From UBA2882 sp051877575 (GTDB lineage Bacteria > Bacillota > Clostridia > Lachnospirales > Lachnospiraceae): 64,000 nucleotides of DNA. Under the pieces are notes generated by a model. That model saw only the letters and a list, made by a program, of their open reading frames with translations. It had not been told where the DNA came from and did no database searches. The stretch spans positions 1 to 64,000 of the forward strand of contig JBJEJA010000047.1 in assembly GCA_051877575.1 (NCBI GenBank). The letters are read 5' to 3'. The position numbers were made by a program, and so were the translations under genes. Positions 17,832 through 26,792 of this stretch are shown here, piece by piece. The first letter of the stretch is position 1; the number at the start of each line of letters is the position of its first letter.

Positions 17832-18609
17832 TTTTATATAATTTGGGTGAAATCCTGCAGGATGAGTAAATGGCGGCATAGTCGGAGGGGGCTAAGCCGT
17901 CAATGTAATTTACGGCATAATTTTTATCAATCCCCTGTTTTTTTACGATATCCACAGCTTTGTTGTAGGCGATGGCGGCTTCGGCGGCAGTATCATAAAT
18001 TCCGATGCGGTAATCGCCGTTAATATGGATTTTGGCAAGAAAGCGGAAAGCGCCGTTATCCCTGATGCGCTGTACACCGGTATAGGGATTGATACAGATA
18101 ACATTGGAATAGCGGAAATCATGGTGATCTCCGTTGGCAAAATAGTAATCTCTGCCTTCCACGGCAAAATTGCGGATGCCGTAGCGGTTTAAAATGTTGA
18201 CCTGCATCCCGTAATCCGCCACAAACAAATGGTTCCCGCGCTTCATGATCTTGTGGCTTGCATAATAAAACAAATCATCGATATCAAAGGTATAGATGAT
18301 GTCCTGGCTGTAATAATAAAAGAAAAATTTGTGTTTGATATAAATAGGATTTTTGATATAGAGATCATGGTCTCTGAAATTCATCAGCGTGACACATTTT
18401 TCAAAAGAAAGTGTCTGTGGCACATAAGAATCCGGCAGAGTTTCCGGATTTTCCAGTATTTTCTGCGCTTCCAAATAGGCATGGTGTGCCGCCGAAGCCG
18501 ATTCGAAGCTGCCGAGGCTGATATGCTTGCAGCGATATGTAATGCTTGCACGAAAATAGCAAGTCCCGTCTTTTTTTGTCGCTTTATAAATCCCAGTGTA
18601 TTTTTTCAT
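17809..18609 (-). CDS. AP2-like/HNH-like DNA-binding protein of unknown role
   Basis: A 266-residue protein. Residues 1-50 (YKATKKDGTCYFRASITYRCKHISLGSFESASAAHHAYLEA) and 188-240 (RIRDNGAFRFLAKIHINGDYRIGIYDTAAEAAIAYNKAV) both look like AP2-type DNA-binding domains, three strands and a helix. Between them KRGNHLFVADYG and NGDHHDFRYSNVICIN resemble the HNH-AP2 homing endonuclease layout, though a full HNH catalytic set is not clear. No phage genes are around it, so it may be a domesticated nuclease relative or a regulator. No ribosome binding site is seen and the promoter leaves practically no leader. Confidence 0.6.
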   Translation of the reverse strand: MKKYTGIYKATKKDGTCYFRASITYRCKHISLGSFESASAAHHAYLEAQKILENPETLPDSYVPQTLSFEKCVTLMNFRDHDLYIKNPIYIKHKFFFYYYSQDIIYTFDIDDLFYYASHKIMKRGNHLFVADYGMQVNILNRYGIRNFAVEGRDYYFANGDHHDFRYSNVICINPYTGVQRIRDNGAFRFLAKIHINGDYRIGIYDTAAEAAIAYNKAVDIVKKQGIDKNYAVNYIDGLAPSDYAAIYSSCRISPKLYKINAFHNQ

Positions 18610-18615
18610 GTACAA

Positions 18616-18644
18616 AGTATAACATTATCTTGATGAAAACACAA
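18616..18644 (-). promoter_or_regulatory. promoter of the AP2-like gene, leaderless geometry
   Basis: On the minus strand TTGTGT and TATACT are exactly 17 bases apart. The -10 ends six bases before the ATG, so transcription should begin at or very near the start codon. Confidence 0.55.
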
Positions 18645-18683
18645 TTTTAGAAATATTTTCCGGACTGCTTGTATAAAATAATT

Positions 18684-18715
18684 AATAAGTTGTTAAAAAA
18701 ATATTACAACTTATT
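18684..18715. promoter_or_regulatory. 10-bp inverted repeat in a divergent intergenic region
   Basis: AATAAGTTGT and ACAACTTATT are separated by 12 A/T-rich bases, between the AP2-like gene and the divergent SleB-like gene. It may be an operator or a hairpin in the leader of the latter. Confidence 0.35.
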
Positions 18716-18754
18716 TCAGGGATCGTTTTTGGTCCGACAGAAAAGGAGCAGTCT

Positions 18755-19384
18755 ATGAAAAGGAAATATGGGAACATGCTGGTGTTAGTTTATCTGGCAT
18801 TTCTTAGTCTTCTTACGATAGAGATAACTTTTCAGAGAATACATGAGACAAAGGAAACGATACAATCGGAGAAAATGGAAATCAGGGTCGGAGATGGGGC
18901 GGAGGATAGTACCGAAATCAATATCCGGGAAATGCCGGAAGCGGATTCGGAAAGGAGAACCATTGTTGAACAGTCAGTTACGAGAGAGTTGGCATATCAT
19001 TTAAGCGAGGAGGATTATCATACATTATTAAAGATTGTCGAAGCGGAAGCGGGATGTGAGAGTGCCGACGGAAAGCTTTTGGTGGCAAATGTGGTATTGA
19101 ACCGGGTAAACAGCAGTAAATTTCCGTCCACGGTAAAAGAAGTGGTATATCAGGCGGACGGCGGAAAGGTACAGTTTACACCCGCTTATAACGGGCGGTT
19201 GCAATCCGTAAAAGTATCGGAAGAAACCGAGGAAGCGGTGGAACGGGCATTATATGGGGAAGATATTTCCGAAGGAGCCTTATATTTTGTAGCCACCGGC
19301 GTCGCCGGAGAACAAAAGAGCGCATGGTTCTATCAAAATCTGACCCATTTGTTCGATTATGGGGGACACAGCTTCTTTAAGTGA
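18755..19384 (+). CDS. SleB-type cell-wall hydrolase (Hydrolase_2 family)
   Basis: A 209-residue protein with an N-terminal membrane helix or signal (MLVLVYLAFLSLLTIEITF), a linker, and a C-terminal domain beginning LSEEDYHTLLKIVEAEAGCESADGKLLVANVVLNRV, the signature of the SleB/CwlJ lytic domain. The Glu in VEAEAG is the expected catalytic residue. Later motifs are FTPAYNGRL and GALYFVATG. It may act in spore germination or in growth-phase wall turnover; no peptidoglycan-binding domain is present. AAGGAGCAG supports the start. Confidence 0.85.
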   Translation: MKRKYGNMLVLVYLAFLSLLTIEITFQRIHETKETIQSEKMEIRVGDGAEDSTEINIREMPEADSERRTIVEQSVTRELAYHLSEEDYHTLLKIVEAEAGCESADGKLLVANVVLNRVNSSKFPSTVKEVVYQADGGKVQFTPAYNGRLQSVKVSEETEEAVERALYGEDISEGALYFVATGVAGEQKSAWFYQNLTHLFDYGGHSFFK

Positions 19385-19413
19385 TTGCCTTTCGACCTTC
19401 CGTGTGCTATAAT
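19385..19413 (+). promoter_or_regulatory. promoter of thrC, extended -10
   Basis: TTGCCT and TATAAT are 17 bases apart, and TGC directly precedes the -10, giving an extended -10. It overlaps the tail of the previous gene. Confidence 0.65.
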
Positions 19414-19450
19414 AACGCCGTAAAAACACAGAAATGAAAGGGAAAAAACA

Positions 19451-20938
19451 ATGGAAATCTTATACAAAAGTACACGCAGTGACTGTACACCCGTAACGGC
19501 ATCACAGGCAATTTTGAAGGGACTTGCCGATGATGGCGGTTTATTTGTTCCCATGGAAATTCCGGCATTGGACATTTCTTTGGACAAACTTTCCGAAATG
19601 ACTTATCAGGAAGTGGCTTATGAAGTCATGAAACTGTATCTGACGGATTTTACGGAGGAGGAATTAAAAAACTGCATTAACAAGGCTTATGATGATAAAT
19701 TTGATACAGAGGTGATCGCACCTTTAACACAGGCGGGAAATGCATATTATCTGGAATTATATCACGGTGCAACCATTGCATTTAAGGATATGGCATTGTC
19801 TATTCTGCCGCATCTTCTGACAACTTCGGCAAAAAAGAATGCCGTGAAAAACGAAATCGTGATTTTGACGGCTACCAGCGGTGATACCGGAAAAGCGGCA
19901 TTGGCAGGATTTGCGGATGTAGAAGGAACGAAAATCATTGTTTTTTATCCCAAAAACGGTGTCAGCCCCATTCAGGAAAAACAGATGGTGACACAAAAGG
20001 GTACCAATACACACGTTGTCGGGATTCACGGTAACTTTGATGATGCCCAGACAGGTGTCAAAACGTTGTTCGGAGATGCCGGACTTGCGAAAGAAATGGA
20101 TGAAAAGGGTTATCAGTTTTCGTCTGCTAACTCTATCAATATCGGACGACTGGTTCCCCAGATTGTTTATTATGTATATTCCTATGCGATGTTGCTTGGA
20201 CAGGGCAAGGTAAAAGAGGGAGAAAAGATCAACGTAGTCGTTCCCACCGGAAACTTCGGCAATATTCTGGCGGCATATTATGCAAAGAACATGGGATTGC
20301 CGATCAACAAACTGATCTGTGCATCCAATGATAATAAAGTATTGTTCGACTTCTTCGGAAGCGGTACTTATGACAGAAACAGAGAGTTCCTCCTGACAAG
20401 TTCCCCGTCCATGGACATCCTGATTTCCTCCAATCTGGAAAGACTGATTTACAGGATTGCGGGTAACGATGCAGAAAAAAATGCTGAACTGATGGCTTCT
20501 TTGAGCAAAAACGGTGTCTATGAGATTACCGACGAGATGAAGGAAAAACTTCATGATTTTGTGGGTGGATATGCAAGTGAACAGGAATGCTTCGACATGA
20601 TCAAATATCTGTATGACGAGTTCGGATATGTGATCGATACCCATACGGCGGTTGCGGCGGCAGCTTATGCAAAATACAGGAAGGATACTTCCGATACAAC
20701 GCAGACGGTCATTGCGTCCACCGCAAGTCCTTACAAATTTACCAGAAGCGTCATGAAGGCCATTGATGAAAAGTATGATGCCATGGGAGATTTTGAGCTG
20801 GTAGATGAATTGTCCAGAATTTCCAATACCGATGTGCCCAATGCCATCGAGGAGATCAGGACGGCACCGGTTCTTCACAATACCGTATGTGAAAAAGATG
20901 AGATGAAGGCGGTTGTTAAAAAGTTCCTGGGAATCTGA
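19451..20938 (+). CDS. thrC: threonine synthase
   Basis: ThrC (495 residues) makes threonine from O-phosphohomoserine with PLP. It belongs to the long class: N-terminal YKSTRSDCTPVTASQAILKGLADDGGLFVP, the PLP lysine in HGATIAFKDMALSILP, TATSGDTGKAAL, FSSANSINIGRLVPQIVYY, and VVPTGNFGNILAAYYAKNMG for PLP phosphate binding. Length fits. It stands alone with its own promoter; AAAGGG precedes the ATG. Confidence 0.96.
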   Translation: MEILYKSTRSDCTPVTASQAILKGLADDGGLFVPMEIPALDISLDKLSEMTYQEVAYEVMKLYLTDFTEEELKNCINKAYDDKFDTEVIAPLTQAGNAYYLELYHGATIAFKDMALSILPHLLTTSAKKNAVKNEIVILTATSGDTGKAALAGFADVEGTKIIVFYPKNGVSPIQEKQMVTQKGTNTHVVGIHGNFDDAQTGVKTLFGDAGLAKEMDEKGYQFSSANSINIGRLVPQIVYYVYSYAMLLGQGKVKEGEKINVVVPTGNFGNILAAYYAKNMGLPINKLICASNDNKVLFDFFGSGTYDRNREFLLTSSPSMDILISSNLERLIYRIAGNDAEKNAELMASLSKNGVYEITDEMKEKLHDFVGGYASEQECFDMIKYLYDEFGYVIDTHTAVAAAAYAKYRKDTSDTTQTVIASTASPYKFTRSVMKAIDEKYDAMGDFELVDELSRISNTDVPNAIEEIRTAPVLHNTVCEKDEMKAVVKKFLGI

Positions 20939-20967
20939 ACCCAATCACAGAGTTGTGTGAAGGAATG

Positions 20968-20987
20968 AAATCGGGGCTTCCGATTTT
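20968..20987 (+). terminator. short hairpin after thrC
   Basis: AAATCGG and CCGATTT around a 5-base loop, followed by TTAAAATAAAT. A weak terminator on its own; a much larger inverted repeat follows. Confidence 0.5.
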
Positions 20988-20992
20988 AAAAT

Positions 20993-21054
20993 AAATAAGA
21001 TGTTGCATATCACGGAAACACGTTGCTTTTCCTTTGATATGCAACATCTTATTT
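20993..21054. terminator. 20-bp perfect inverted repeat between convergent thrC and gltA
   Basis: The left arm 20993-21012 is exactly complementary to the right arm 21035-21054, with a 22-base loop. It lies between two converging genes, so it is most likely a bidirectional terminator or an RNA-stabilising hairpin. It is longer than usual for a terminator. Confidence 0.65.
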
Positions 21055-21083
21055 GATTCTGAATCAGAAAACGGATGGACATT

Positions 21084-22451
21084 TTATTTGCGTTTATCCA
21101 ATTCTTTATAGCGGCAGTCGCTGTGGATCGGCTTATACGCCGGACGAATGATTTTGCCGTTATTTGCAAGCTCTTCCAGACGGTGTGCACTCCAGCCGAC
21201 GATTCTGGCAATGGCGAAAATAGGAGTGTACAGTTCATAGGGCAGATCCAGCATTTTGTATACAAAGCCGGAATAAAAATCCACATTGATGCTGACGCCC
21301 TTGTAAATTTTGCGCTCTTTGGCAATGACTTTTGGGGCGAGCTTTTCAACCAGAGAGTAAAGGGCGAATTCCTTTTCCAGTCCTTTTTCTACGGAAAGTT
21401 TTTCCACAAAGGACTTGAAAATGACCGCACGGGGATCGGATTTGGAGTAAACCGCATGGCCGACTCCGTAAATTAATCCTGCGTGGTCAAAGGCATCTTT
21501 ATTCAGAAGGCGGGCAAGATATTCGGAAACTTCTTCTTCATCTTCCCAATCCGTGACTTCCCGCATCATATCTTCAAACATTCCGACAACCTTAATATTG
21601 GCACCGCCGTGGCGGGGACCCTTTAATGAGCCGATGGCTGCGGCCATAACAGAGTATGTATCCGTCATGGAAGAGGTGACAACATGCGTCGTAAAAGAGG
21701 AGTTGTTGCCGCCGCCGTGTTCCATATGGAGCACCAGTGCTATATCCAGTATTTTCGCTTCCAAGGGCGTGTATTTGCTGTCCGGTCTTAATATGTGCAA
21801 AATGGTTTCTGCGGTAGATAATTCCGGTTTGGGCGTATGGATAAAAAAGCTGGCTCCGTCGTGATAATGCTTGTACGCATTATATCCGTATATGGACAAC
21901 AGCGGGAACAGGCTGATCAGCTGCAGACATTGGCGCAAAACATTGGGAATGGAAGTATCGTCAGCTCTGTCATCATAGGAATACAACGTAAGAACGGAGC
22001 GGGCAAGCGTATTCATCATATCCTTACTGGGCGCCTTCATAATAATGTCCCGCACAAAGCTGGTAGGAAGGGTGCGGTAGTCGCCGAGTAATTTGCAAAA
22101 AGAATCCAGCTCCTCTTTATTCGGTAATTTGTCAAACAGAAGAAGATAGGCGGTTTCCTCAAAACCGAAACGGTCGTCTTTGGTGAAACCTTCTACCAGG
22201 TCTTTTACGTTATAACCTCTGTAAAACAGATTCCCGTGAATGGGTATGGTTTCTCCGTCCACTACTTTAGAAGCACGGACATCGGATATATTTGTCAATC
22301 CGGCAAGAACGCCCTTGCCGTTGACATCGCGCAGTCCTCTTTTTACATCGTATTTGGTAAATAATTCCTGTTCAATAATGCCTGCGTTTTGAGACATCTC
22401 GGCAAGATGAAGGATTTCGGGTGTAATGGTTGAAAAGCTATCGTGTTCCAT
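21084..22451 (-). CDS. gltA: citrate synthase, Si type
   Basis: This 455-residue enzyme condenses oxaloacetate and acetyl-CoA to citrate. It has GLRDVNGKGVLAGLTNISDV and IHGNLFYRGYNVKDLV at the N-terminus, LHMEHGGGNNSSFTTHVVTSS with the first catalytic His, GSLKGPRHGGANIKVVGMFEDM, and GVGHAVYSKSDPRAVIFK with the second His and an Arg; the catalytic Asp lies in NVDFYSGFVYKMLDLP. AAAGGTGG precedes the ATG on the minus strand. It stands alone. A second, unrelated candidate citrate synthase is at 62062. Confidence 0.95.
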   Translation of the reverse strand: MEHDSFSTITPEILHLAEMSQNAGIIEQELFTKYDVKRGLRDVNGKGVLAGLTNISDVRASKVVDGETIPIHGNLFYRGYNVKDLVEGFTKDDRFGFEETAYLLLFDKLPNKEELDSFCKLLGDYRTLPTSFVRDIIMKAPSKDMMNTLARSVLTLYSYDDRADDTSIPNVLRQCLQLISLFPLLSIYGYNAYKHYHDGASFFIHTPKPELSTAETILHILRPDSKYTPLEAKILDIALVLHMEHGGGNNSSFTTHVVTSSMTDTYSVMAAAIGSLKGPRHGGANIKVVGMFEDMMREVTDWEDEEEVSEYLARLLNKDAFDHAGLIYGVGHAVYSKSDPRAVIFKSFVEKLSVEKGLEKEFALYSLVEKLAPKVIAKERKIYKGVSINVDFYSGFVYKMLDLPYELYTPIFAIARIVGWSAHRLEELANNGKIIRPAYKPIHSDCRYKELDKRK

Positions 22452-22741
22452 AGTTTATGCCACCTTTCTGCTATGAAATTATAATGAAAACTGTGTCTGT
22501 TGTCTGGGGTTCATACATCAAAAAGATGTGAGTTAATTCGACTTGAATGCACATGATATGCACGGTTTGAATCAAATACATTATTACTATAGCATGAAAG
22601 TTGTGGGAGAGGCAAGAAAAAAGAAGAATGTTTATGAATATTTCACAGTTTGTTCAGGGTTTCTTCACAGGAAAAGGCTGGATTTTTGCAGGGGTTCATT
22701 ATAAAATGAAACAAGAATATGAACGGAAAGGATTTTTGTTT

Positions 22742-23401
22742 ATGAATGTCAAAGAAATGATTTCCCATGTGGATCATACACAGTTAAAAGCATATGCCAC
22801 CTGGGATGATATTGAAAAATTGTGTGATGAGGCATTGGAGTTCGGGACGGCATCTGTCTGTATTCCGCCATGTTATATCAAAAGAGTCCATCAAAAGTAC
22901 GGCAGCCGTTTAAAAATATGTACGGTAGTGGGATTCCCTCTTGGTTACAGTGTAACGGAGGCAAAGGTGGCGGAAACCAAAAAAGCACTGGAAGACGGTG
23001 CGGAGGAAATTGACATGGTGATCAATATTTCCGATGTAAAAAACGGAGATTATGATAAAGTGGCACAGGAAATCATTGCAGTCAAAAGAGAGTGTCTGAA
23101 TCATGTGTTGAAGGTTATCATTGAGACCTGTTATCTGACAGAAGAAGAGAAAATTGCCATGTGCAGGGCGGTGACCGATGCGGGAGCCGAATATATTAAA
23201 ACATCCACCGGTTTCGGTACTGCGGGTGCACAGCTGGAAGATATTGCTTTGTTGAAAGAGCATATCGGTGATGCGGTCAGAATCAAAGCGGCAGGCGGTA
23301 TCCGTACAAAAGAGTCCATGGAAGCATTTTTGGAAGCCGGGTGCGACAGGATCGGGTGCTCGGCGGCAGCGGATATCATGCGCGCCGACGATACAAAATA
23401 A
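22742..23401 (+). CDS. deoC: deoxyribose-phosphate aldolase
   Basis: DeoC (219 residues) splits 2-deoxyribose 5-phosphate into glyceraldehyde 3-phosphate and acetaldehyde in deoxynucleoside catabolism. It has SHVDHTQLKAYATWDDIEKLC, TVVGFPLG, the catalytic Lys in LKVIIETCYLT (Schiff base), and the second Lys in YIKTSTGFGTAGA. The start at 22742 gives the family length and has AAAGGA upstream; the frame is open 47 codons further upstream but that part resembles nothing. A near-palindrome (TGCACATGATATGCA) at 22548-22562 may be a control site. Confidence 0.93.
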   Translation: MNVKEMISHVDHTQLKAYATWDDIEKLCDEALEFGTASVCIPPCYIKRVHQKYGSRLKICTVVGFPLGYSVTEAKVAETKKALEDGAEEIDMVINISDVKNGDYDKVAQEIIAVKRECLNHVLKVIIETCYLTEEEKIAMCRAVTDAGAEYIKTSTGFGTAGAQLEDIALLKEHIGDAVRIKAAGGIRTKESMEAFLEAGCDRIGCSAAADIMRADDTK

Positions 23402-23459
23402 AATCGGAAAAGGAGAGAAAAAATAAGAGAATTTTTCTTTTCTTTTACATGATACAATA

Positions 23460-23488
23460 TTGACTTTTTAAGTGCCTTTTGAGATAAT
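23460..23488 (+). promoter_or_regulatory. promoter of pckA
   Basis: TTGACT and GATAAT are separated by exactly 17 bases. The transcript would have a leader of about 85 bases containing a GCCGCTTTTGCGG hairpin before the AAGGAGG ribosome binding site. Confidence 0.65.
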
Positions 23489-23578
23489 ACAAAAGGTGTA
23501 CGAGGTGGATAAGTGCCCGTACAAAATAGTCATAAGCCGCTTTTGCGGTAAAAAATACAATTCAAGGAGGACAATAGA

Positions 23579-25285
23579 ATGTCAACAAAAGCATACTATC
23601 CAATCGATGAAATCGGTGCAGGAAAAGTTGGTTTTTCCAAAACCCGTTCCATCATCGAAGCTGCTTTCTACGGAAACAACGTAGTAAAAGTAAACACATT
23701 GAAAGAAGCTTACGAATTAGCTAAAAATTCCCCCGGTACTGTTGTAACGGATATGCCGATCAAAGACGGTGAAACATTTGGTCTTGAGAAAGATGCAAAA
23801 GTTTTATTATTCAACGATGGTGCGGTAACAGGCCGTTATGCAGCAGCTCGTCGTATCAAAGGCGAACCCGGTGTTGATGATGCTAAACTTGATAAAGTTG
23901 TTATGGATGCAATTTATGAGACACGTTGGAAAACAATGTATCATGCAGAGTGTTTCATCGGTCTTGATCCCGAGTTTATGGTAAAGGCACACCTTTTGAT
24001 TCCGGAAGGAGAAGAAAACATCCTTTACAACTGGATGTTAAACTTCCAGTACATGTCCGATGAATATGTAAAAATGTACAAAAAATCCAAACCTGTCGGC
24101 GACGGAAAAGAGCCTGACATCTATATCTTCTCCGATCCTCAGTGGGTACCCGGCGAGAGACCTGACGTTGATTACAGCTGCTTAAGCGATCCGTTAACTC
24201 TTTGCTACTTTGATACAAACCAGAACTGTGCAGCTATCCTTGGTATGAGATACTTCGGTGAGCACAAAAAAGGTACTTTGACAATGGCTTGGGCTTTGGC
24301 TAACAGAAACGGTTATGCTTCCTGCCACGGCGGTCAGAAAGAGTATACTTTGGCTGATGGTTCTCACTTTGTTGCATCTGTTTACGGTTTGTCCGGATCC
24401 GGTAAATCCACATTAACACATGCAAAACATGGCGGAAAATATCCTGCAATCAAAGTTCTTCATGATGATGCATTTATCATCAACACAGATACCTGTGCAT
24501 CTATCGCATTGGAGCCTACATACTTTGACAAGACAGCAGATTATCCTACAGGATGCCCTGACAACGAATATTTATTATCCGCTCAGAACTGCTCCTGTAC
24601 ATTAGACTCCGAAGGAAAGATCCAGTTAGTTACAGAAGATATCAGAAATGGTAACGGACGTGCTATCAAATCCAAATTATGGTCTCCTAACCGTGTAGAT
24701 AAGATTGAATCCCCGGTTAACGCTATTTTCTGGATTATGAAAGATCCTACCATTCCTCCGGTTGTAAAATTAAAAGGTGCTGCATTGGCTTCCGTTATGG
24801 GTGCTACACTTGCAACAAAGACATCTTCCGCAGAGCGTGTTGCTGCAGGTACAGACTTAAATGCAATCCGTATCGTACCTTATGCGAACCCCTTCAGAAC
24901 ATATCCTTTGGTAAATGACTATGAGAAGTTCAAAAAATTAGTAGAAGAGAAGAACGTTGACTGCTATATCGTAAATACAGGCGACTTCATGGGAACAAAG
25001 GTTAAACCTGCCGATACATTGGGAATTCTGGAGACAATCGTTGAAGGAAGAGCTAAATTCGAGCAGTGGGGACCTTTCGAAGATATTGAGATCATGAGTG
25101 ATTGGTCCGGCAAAACAGCTGATTTCACTCCCGACTTAAAGGATGCTTCCTATGTTGCACAGCTGAAAGCTGCTATGGAGACACGTGTAAAAGCTGTTGA
25201 AGATTTCGCAACCAAGAAAGACGGTTATGATAAACTTCCCGATGAAGCATTGGCAGCATTAAAGAGACTGGTAGATGCTCTTTAA
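23579..25285 (+). CDS. pckA: phosphoenolpyruvate carboxykinase (ATP)
   Basis: PckA (568 residues) interconverts oxaloacetate and PEP with ATP/ADP; in gut anaerobes it often runs towards oxaloacetate. It has the P-loop SVYGLSGSGKSTLTHAKHGG, the metal site in LHDDAFII, and an Arg-containing NGNGRAIKSKLWSPNRVD region. AAGGAGG precedes the ATG. Codons differ visibly from neighbouring genes (more GGT, CGT, GTT, TCC, fewer GGA/CGG), as expected for a very abundant protein. It has its own promoter and terminator. Confidence 0.96.
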   Translation: MSTKAYYPIDEIGAGKVGFSKTRSIIEAAFYGNNVVKVNTLKEAYELAKNSPGTVVTDMPIKDGETFGLEKDAKVLLFNDGAVTGRYAAARRIKGEPGVDDAKLDKVVMDAIYETRWKTMYHAECFIGLDPEFMVKAHLLIPEGEENILYNWMLNFQYMSDEYVKMYKKSKPVGDGKEPDIYIFSDPQWVPGERPDVDYSCLSDPLTLCYFDTNQNCAAILGMRYFGEHKKGTLTMAWALANRNGYASCHGGQKEYTLADGSHFVASVYGLSGSGKSTLTHAKHGGKYPAIKVLHDDAFIINTDTCASIALEPTYFDKTADYPTGCPDNEYLLSAQNCSCTLDSEGKIQLVTEDIRNGNGRAIKSKLWSPNRVDKIESPVNAIFWIMKDPTIPPVVKLKGAALASVMGATLATKTSSAERVAAGTDLNAIRIVPYANPFRTYPLVNDYEKFKKLVEEKNVDCYIVNTGDFMGTKVKPADTLGILETIVEGRAKFEQWGPFEDIEIMSDWSGKTADFTPDLKDASYVAQLKAAMETRVKAVEDFATKKDGYDKLPDEALAALKRLVDAL

Positions 25286-25346
25286 TCAATTATTGATATA
25301 TGGATAAAGTATTGCTTATAGTTCATAATATTCTATAACAATATAT

Positions 25347-25391
25347 GGGGCTGAAGAACCGATTGGATGATTGGTGTACAGCCCCTTTTTT
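25347..25391 (+). terminator. Rho-independent terminator after pckA
   Basis: GGGGCTG (25347-25353) pairs with CAGCCCC (25379-25385), enclosing an inner stem ACCGAT...ATTGGT, followed by six T. Confidence 0.8.
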
Positions 25392-25414
25392 CTACTAAAA
25401 AAACAGGTGATGAT

Positions 25415-26494
25415 ATGGGGAATATTTTAGATTTTATTCATTGGCGTGGGGATCTGAGCTTTGCACAGGATCCTTTTCATGAAGTGGATGCGCTGATCTT
25501 AAGTGCTGTTGCATATGTGGAGCTGGATCGGATCGTATCGGAGCGACCGGATGAGCAGACGCTGTTGTCTGATGCATTTGAAGAATTCCAAGGTTATCTG
25601 CAGGATCCGAAGTACCGTAATCTGGGAAGAATCATTCCCGATGAGGTATTGGTTTTGTTTGAGGAAATGGCAGGATGTAAGAGATATGCGGATTTGAAAA
25701 TGTCCGGCTATGTGAATCATATCGATGAGCAGAGTGAAGAGCAGTTTGCGGCTGTAACATTTCAAAATGAAAACGGAGAAATCTATGTGGTTTACCGGGG
25801 AACGGATGATACGATAGTAGGATGGAAAGAAGATTTTAACATTGCTTATATGGATGTGATTCCCGCTCAGGAAGCGGCGTTGAAATATTTAAACGGAGTA
25901 GCGGGGATGTTAAAAGGAAAAATTTATCTTATGGGACATTCCAAAGGCGGTAATCTGGCTATCTACAGCGGCGCAAAATGCGGAAAACGCATACAAAAAC
26001 GGATATCCGGCATCTATAATATGGATGGACCGGGATTTTTGCCGGAATTTTTATCTTTAGATATGTATCAGGCGGTCAACGAAATTACTTACTGGTATTT
26101 ACCGTATGAGTCAATGATCGGAACGCTGCTGTGTCACGGGACAAACGAGTCTGTGATCAGGAGTACAAACAGAGGCATCATGCAGCACGATCCGTTTTCA
26201 TGGGAAATCATCGGAAATCATATGATCCGGGAAAACAGCCTTTCCAACGAGTCTTTGATTGCACATCTTGCCATTGATGAGTGCATGAAAAAACTGACCG
26301 TCGATCAGAGAAAGCAGTTTGTGGCGATCGTTTTCGACGCGCTGGCAGCTACCGAAGCCAAAACGTTAAGCGAGATCACAATTAAGAATGTGCGGACGTT
26401 GATCGATACGGTCAAAAATGTTGATCCGGAATCAAAAAAGCTTTTATTGGATATGAGCAGGCTGGTGTTAAAAACTGTCAGAGAAAACAGATAA
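25415..26494 (+). CDS. DUF2974 alpha/beta hydrolase-like protein
   Basis: A 359-residue protein with the lipase-like nucleophile elbow LMGHSKGGNLAIYS (Ser in GHSKG) and an N-terminal part reading NILDFIHWRGDLSFAQDPFHEVDALILSAVAYVELD, the pattern of DUF2974 (Mbeg1-like) proteins common in Clostridia and lactic acid bacteria. VVYRGTDDTIVGWKEDF precedes the elbow, as in lipases. An Asp/His completing a triad is not certain from sequence. No signal peptide, so cytoplasmic; substrate unknown. The start at 25415 has AGGTGAT upstream. Confidence 0.8.
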   Translation: MGNILDFIHWRGDLSFAQDPFHEVDALILSAVAYVELDRIVSERPDEQTLLSDAFEEFQGYLQDPKYRNLGRIIPDEVLVLFEEMAGCKRYADLKMSGYVNHIDEQSEEQFAAVTFQNENGEIYVVYRGTDDTIVGWKEDFNIAYMDVIPAQEAALKYLNGVAGMLKGKIYLMGHSKGGNLAIYSGAKCGKRIQKRISGIYNMDGPGFLPEFLSLDMYQAVNEITYWYLPYESMIGTLLCHGTNESVIRSTNRGIMQHDPFSWEIIGNHMIRENSLSNESLIAHLAIDECMKKLTVDQRKQFVAIVFDALAATEAKTLSEITIKNVRTLIDTVKNVDPESKKLLLDMSRLVLKTVRENR

Positions 26495-26501
26495 AATGCT
26501 G

Positions 26502-26530
26502 TTGTATTTTTGAGATAATTTTCGTATAAT
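26502..26530 (+). promoter_or_regulatory. promoter of the 6S RNA
   Basis: TTGTAT and a consensus TATAAT are 17 bases apart, placing the transcript start near 26537. Confidence 0.7.
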
Positions 26531-26536
26531 AAGTTT

Positions 26537-26717
26537 ACCTGAAATGTTCGATAACTCTTGTTGTTTTGAACCTACATTTACTTTAAACGGGATTCCTACA
26601 TTGTTTTATGGATGTCATGCCTCCCATTAAGTGATGAGGACGGCAGAAGTAAAATTGCGGTTACCCACCTGGCTTAGGCTAGGAGTCAAAATACAGGAGC
26701 CGGCATTTTGGGGCACA
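26537..26717 (+). ncRNA. ssrS: 6S RNA
   Basis: This noncoding stretch of about 180 bases has a strong promoter in front and a strong terminator behind and no open frame. It contains AACCTACATTTA, a central GTGATGAGGACGGCAGAAG, GCGGTTACCCACCTGG and GGAGTCAAAATACAGG, then GGCATTTTGGGG, which I recognise as the pattern of clostridial 6S RNAs. 6S RNA binds the housekeeping RNA polymerase and damps transcription in stationary phase. Ends are approximate; Infernal against RF00013 would settle it. Confidence 0.75.
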
Positions 26718-26755
26718 AATGAAAAACAGTCCTGACGGGCTGTTTTTCATTTTAT
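26718..26755 (+). terminator. terminator of the 6S RNA gene
   Basis: AATGAAAAACAG...CTGTTTTTCATT forms a long stem around TCCTGACGGG, followed by TTT. Confidence 0.8.
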
Positions 26756-26792
26756 GCGGATAAATGATGAAAAGTAATAAAAGGGAGAATTT

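Noticed and set aside
22601..22741. Extended N-terminus of DeoC
   Set aside because: The 47 upstream codons match nothing in the family, and the ATG at 22742 has the right distance to a ribosome binding site.
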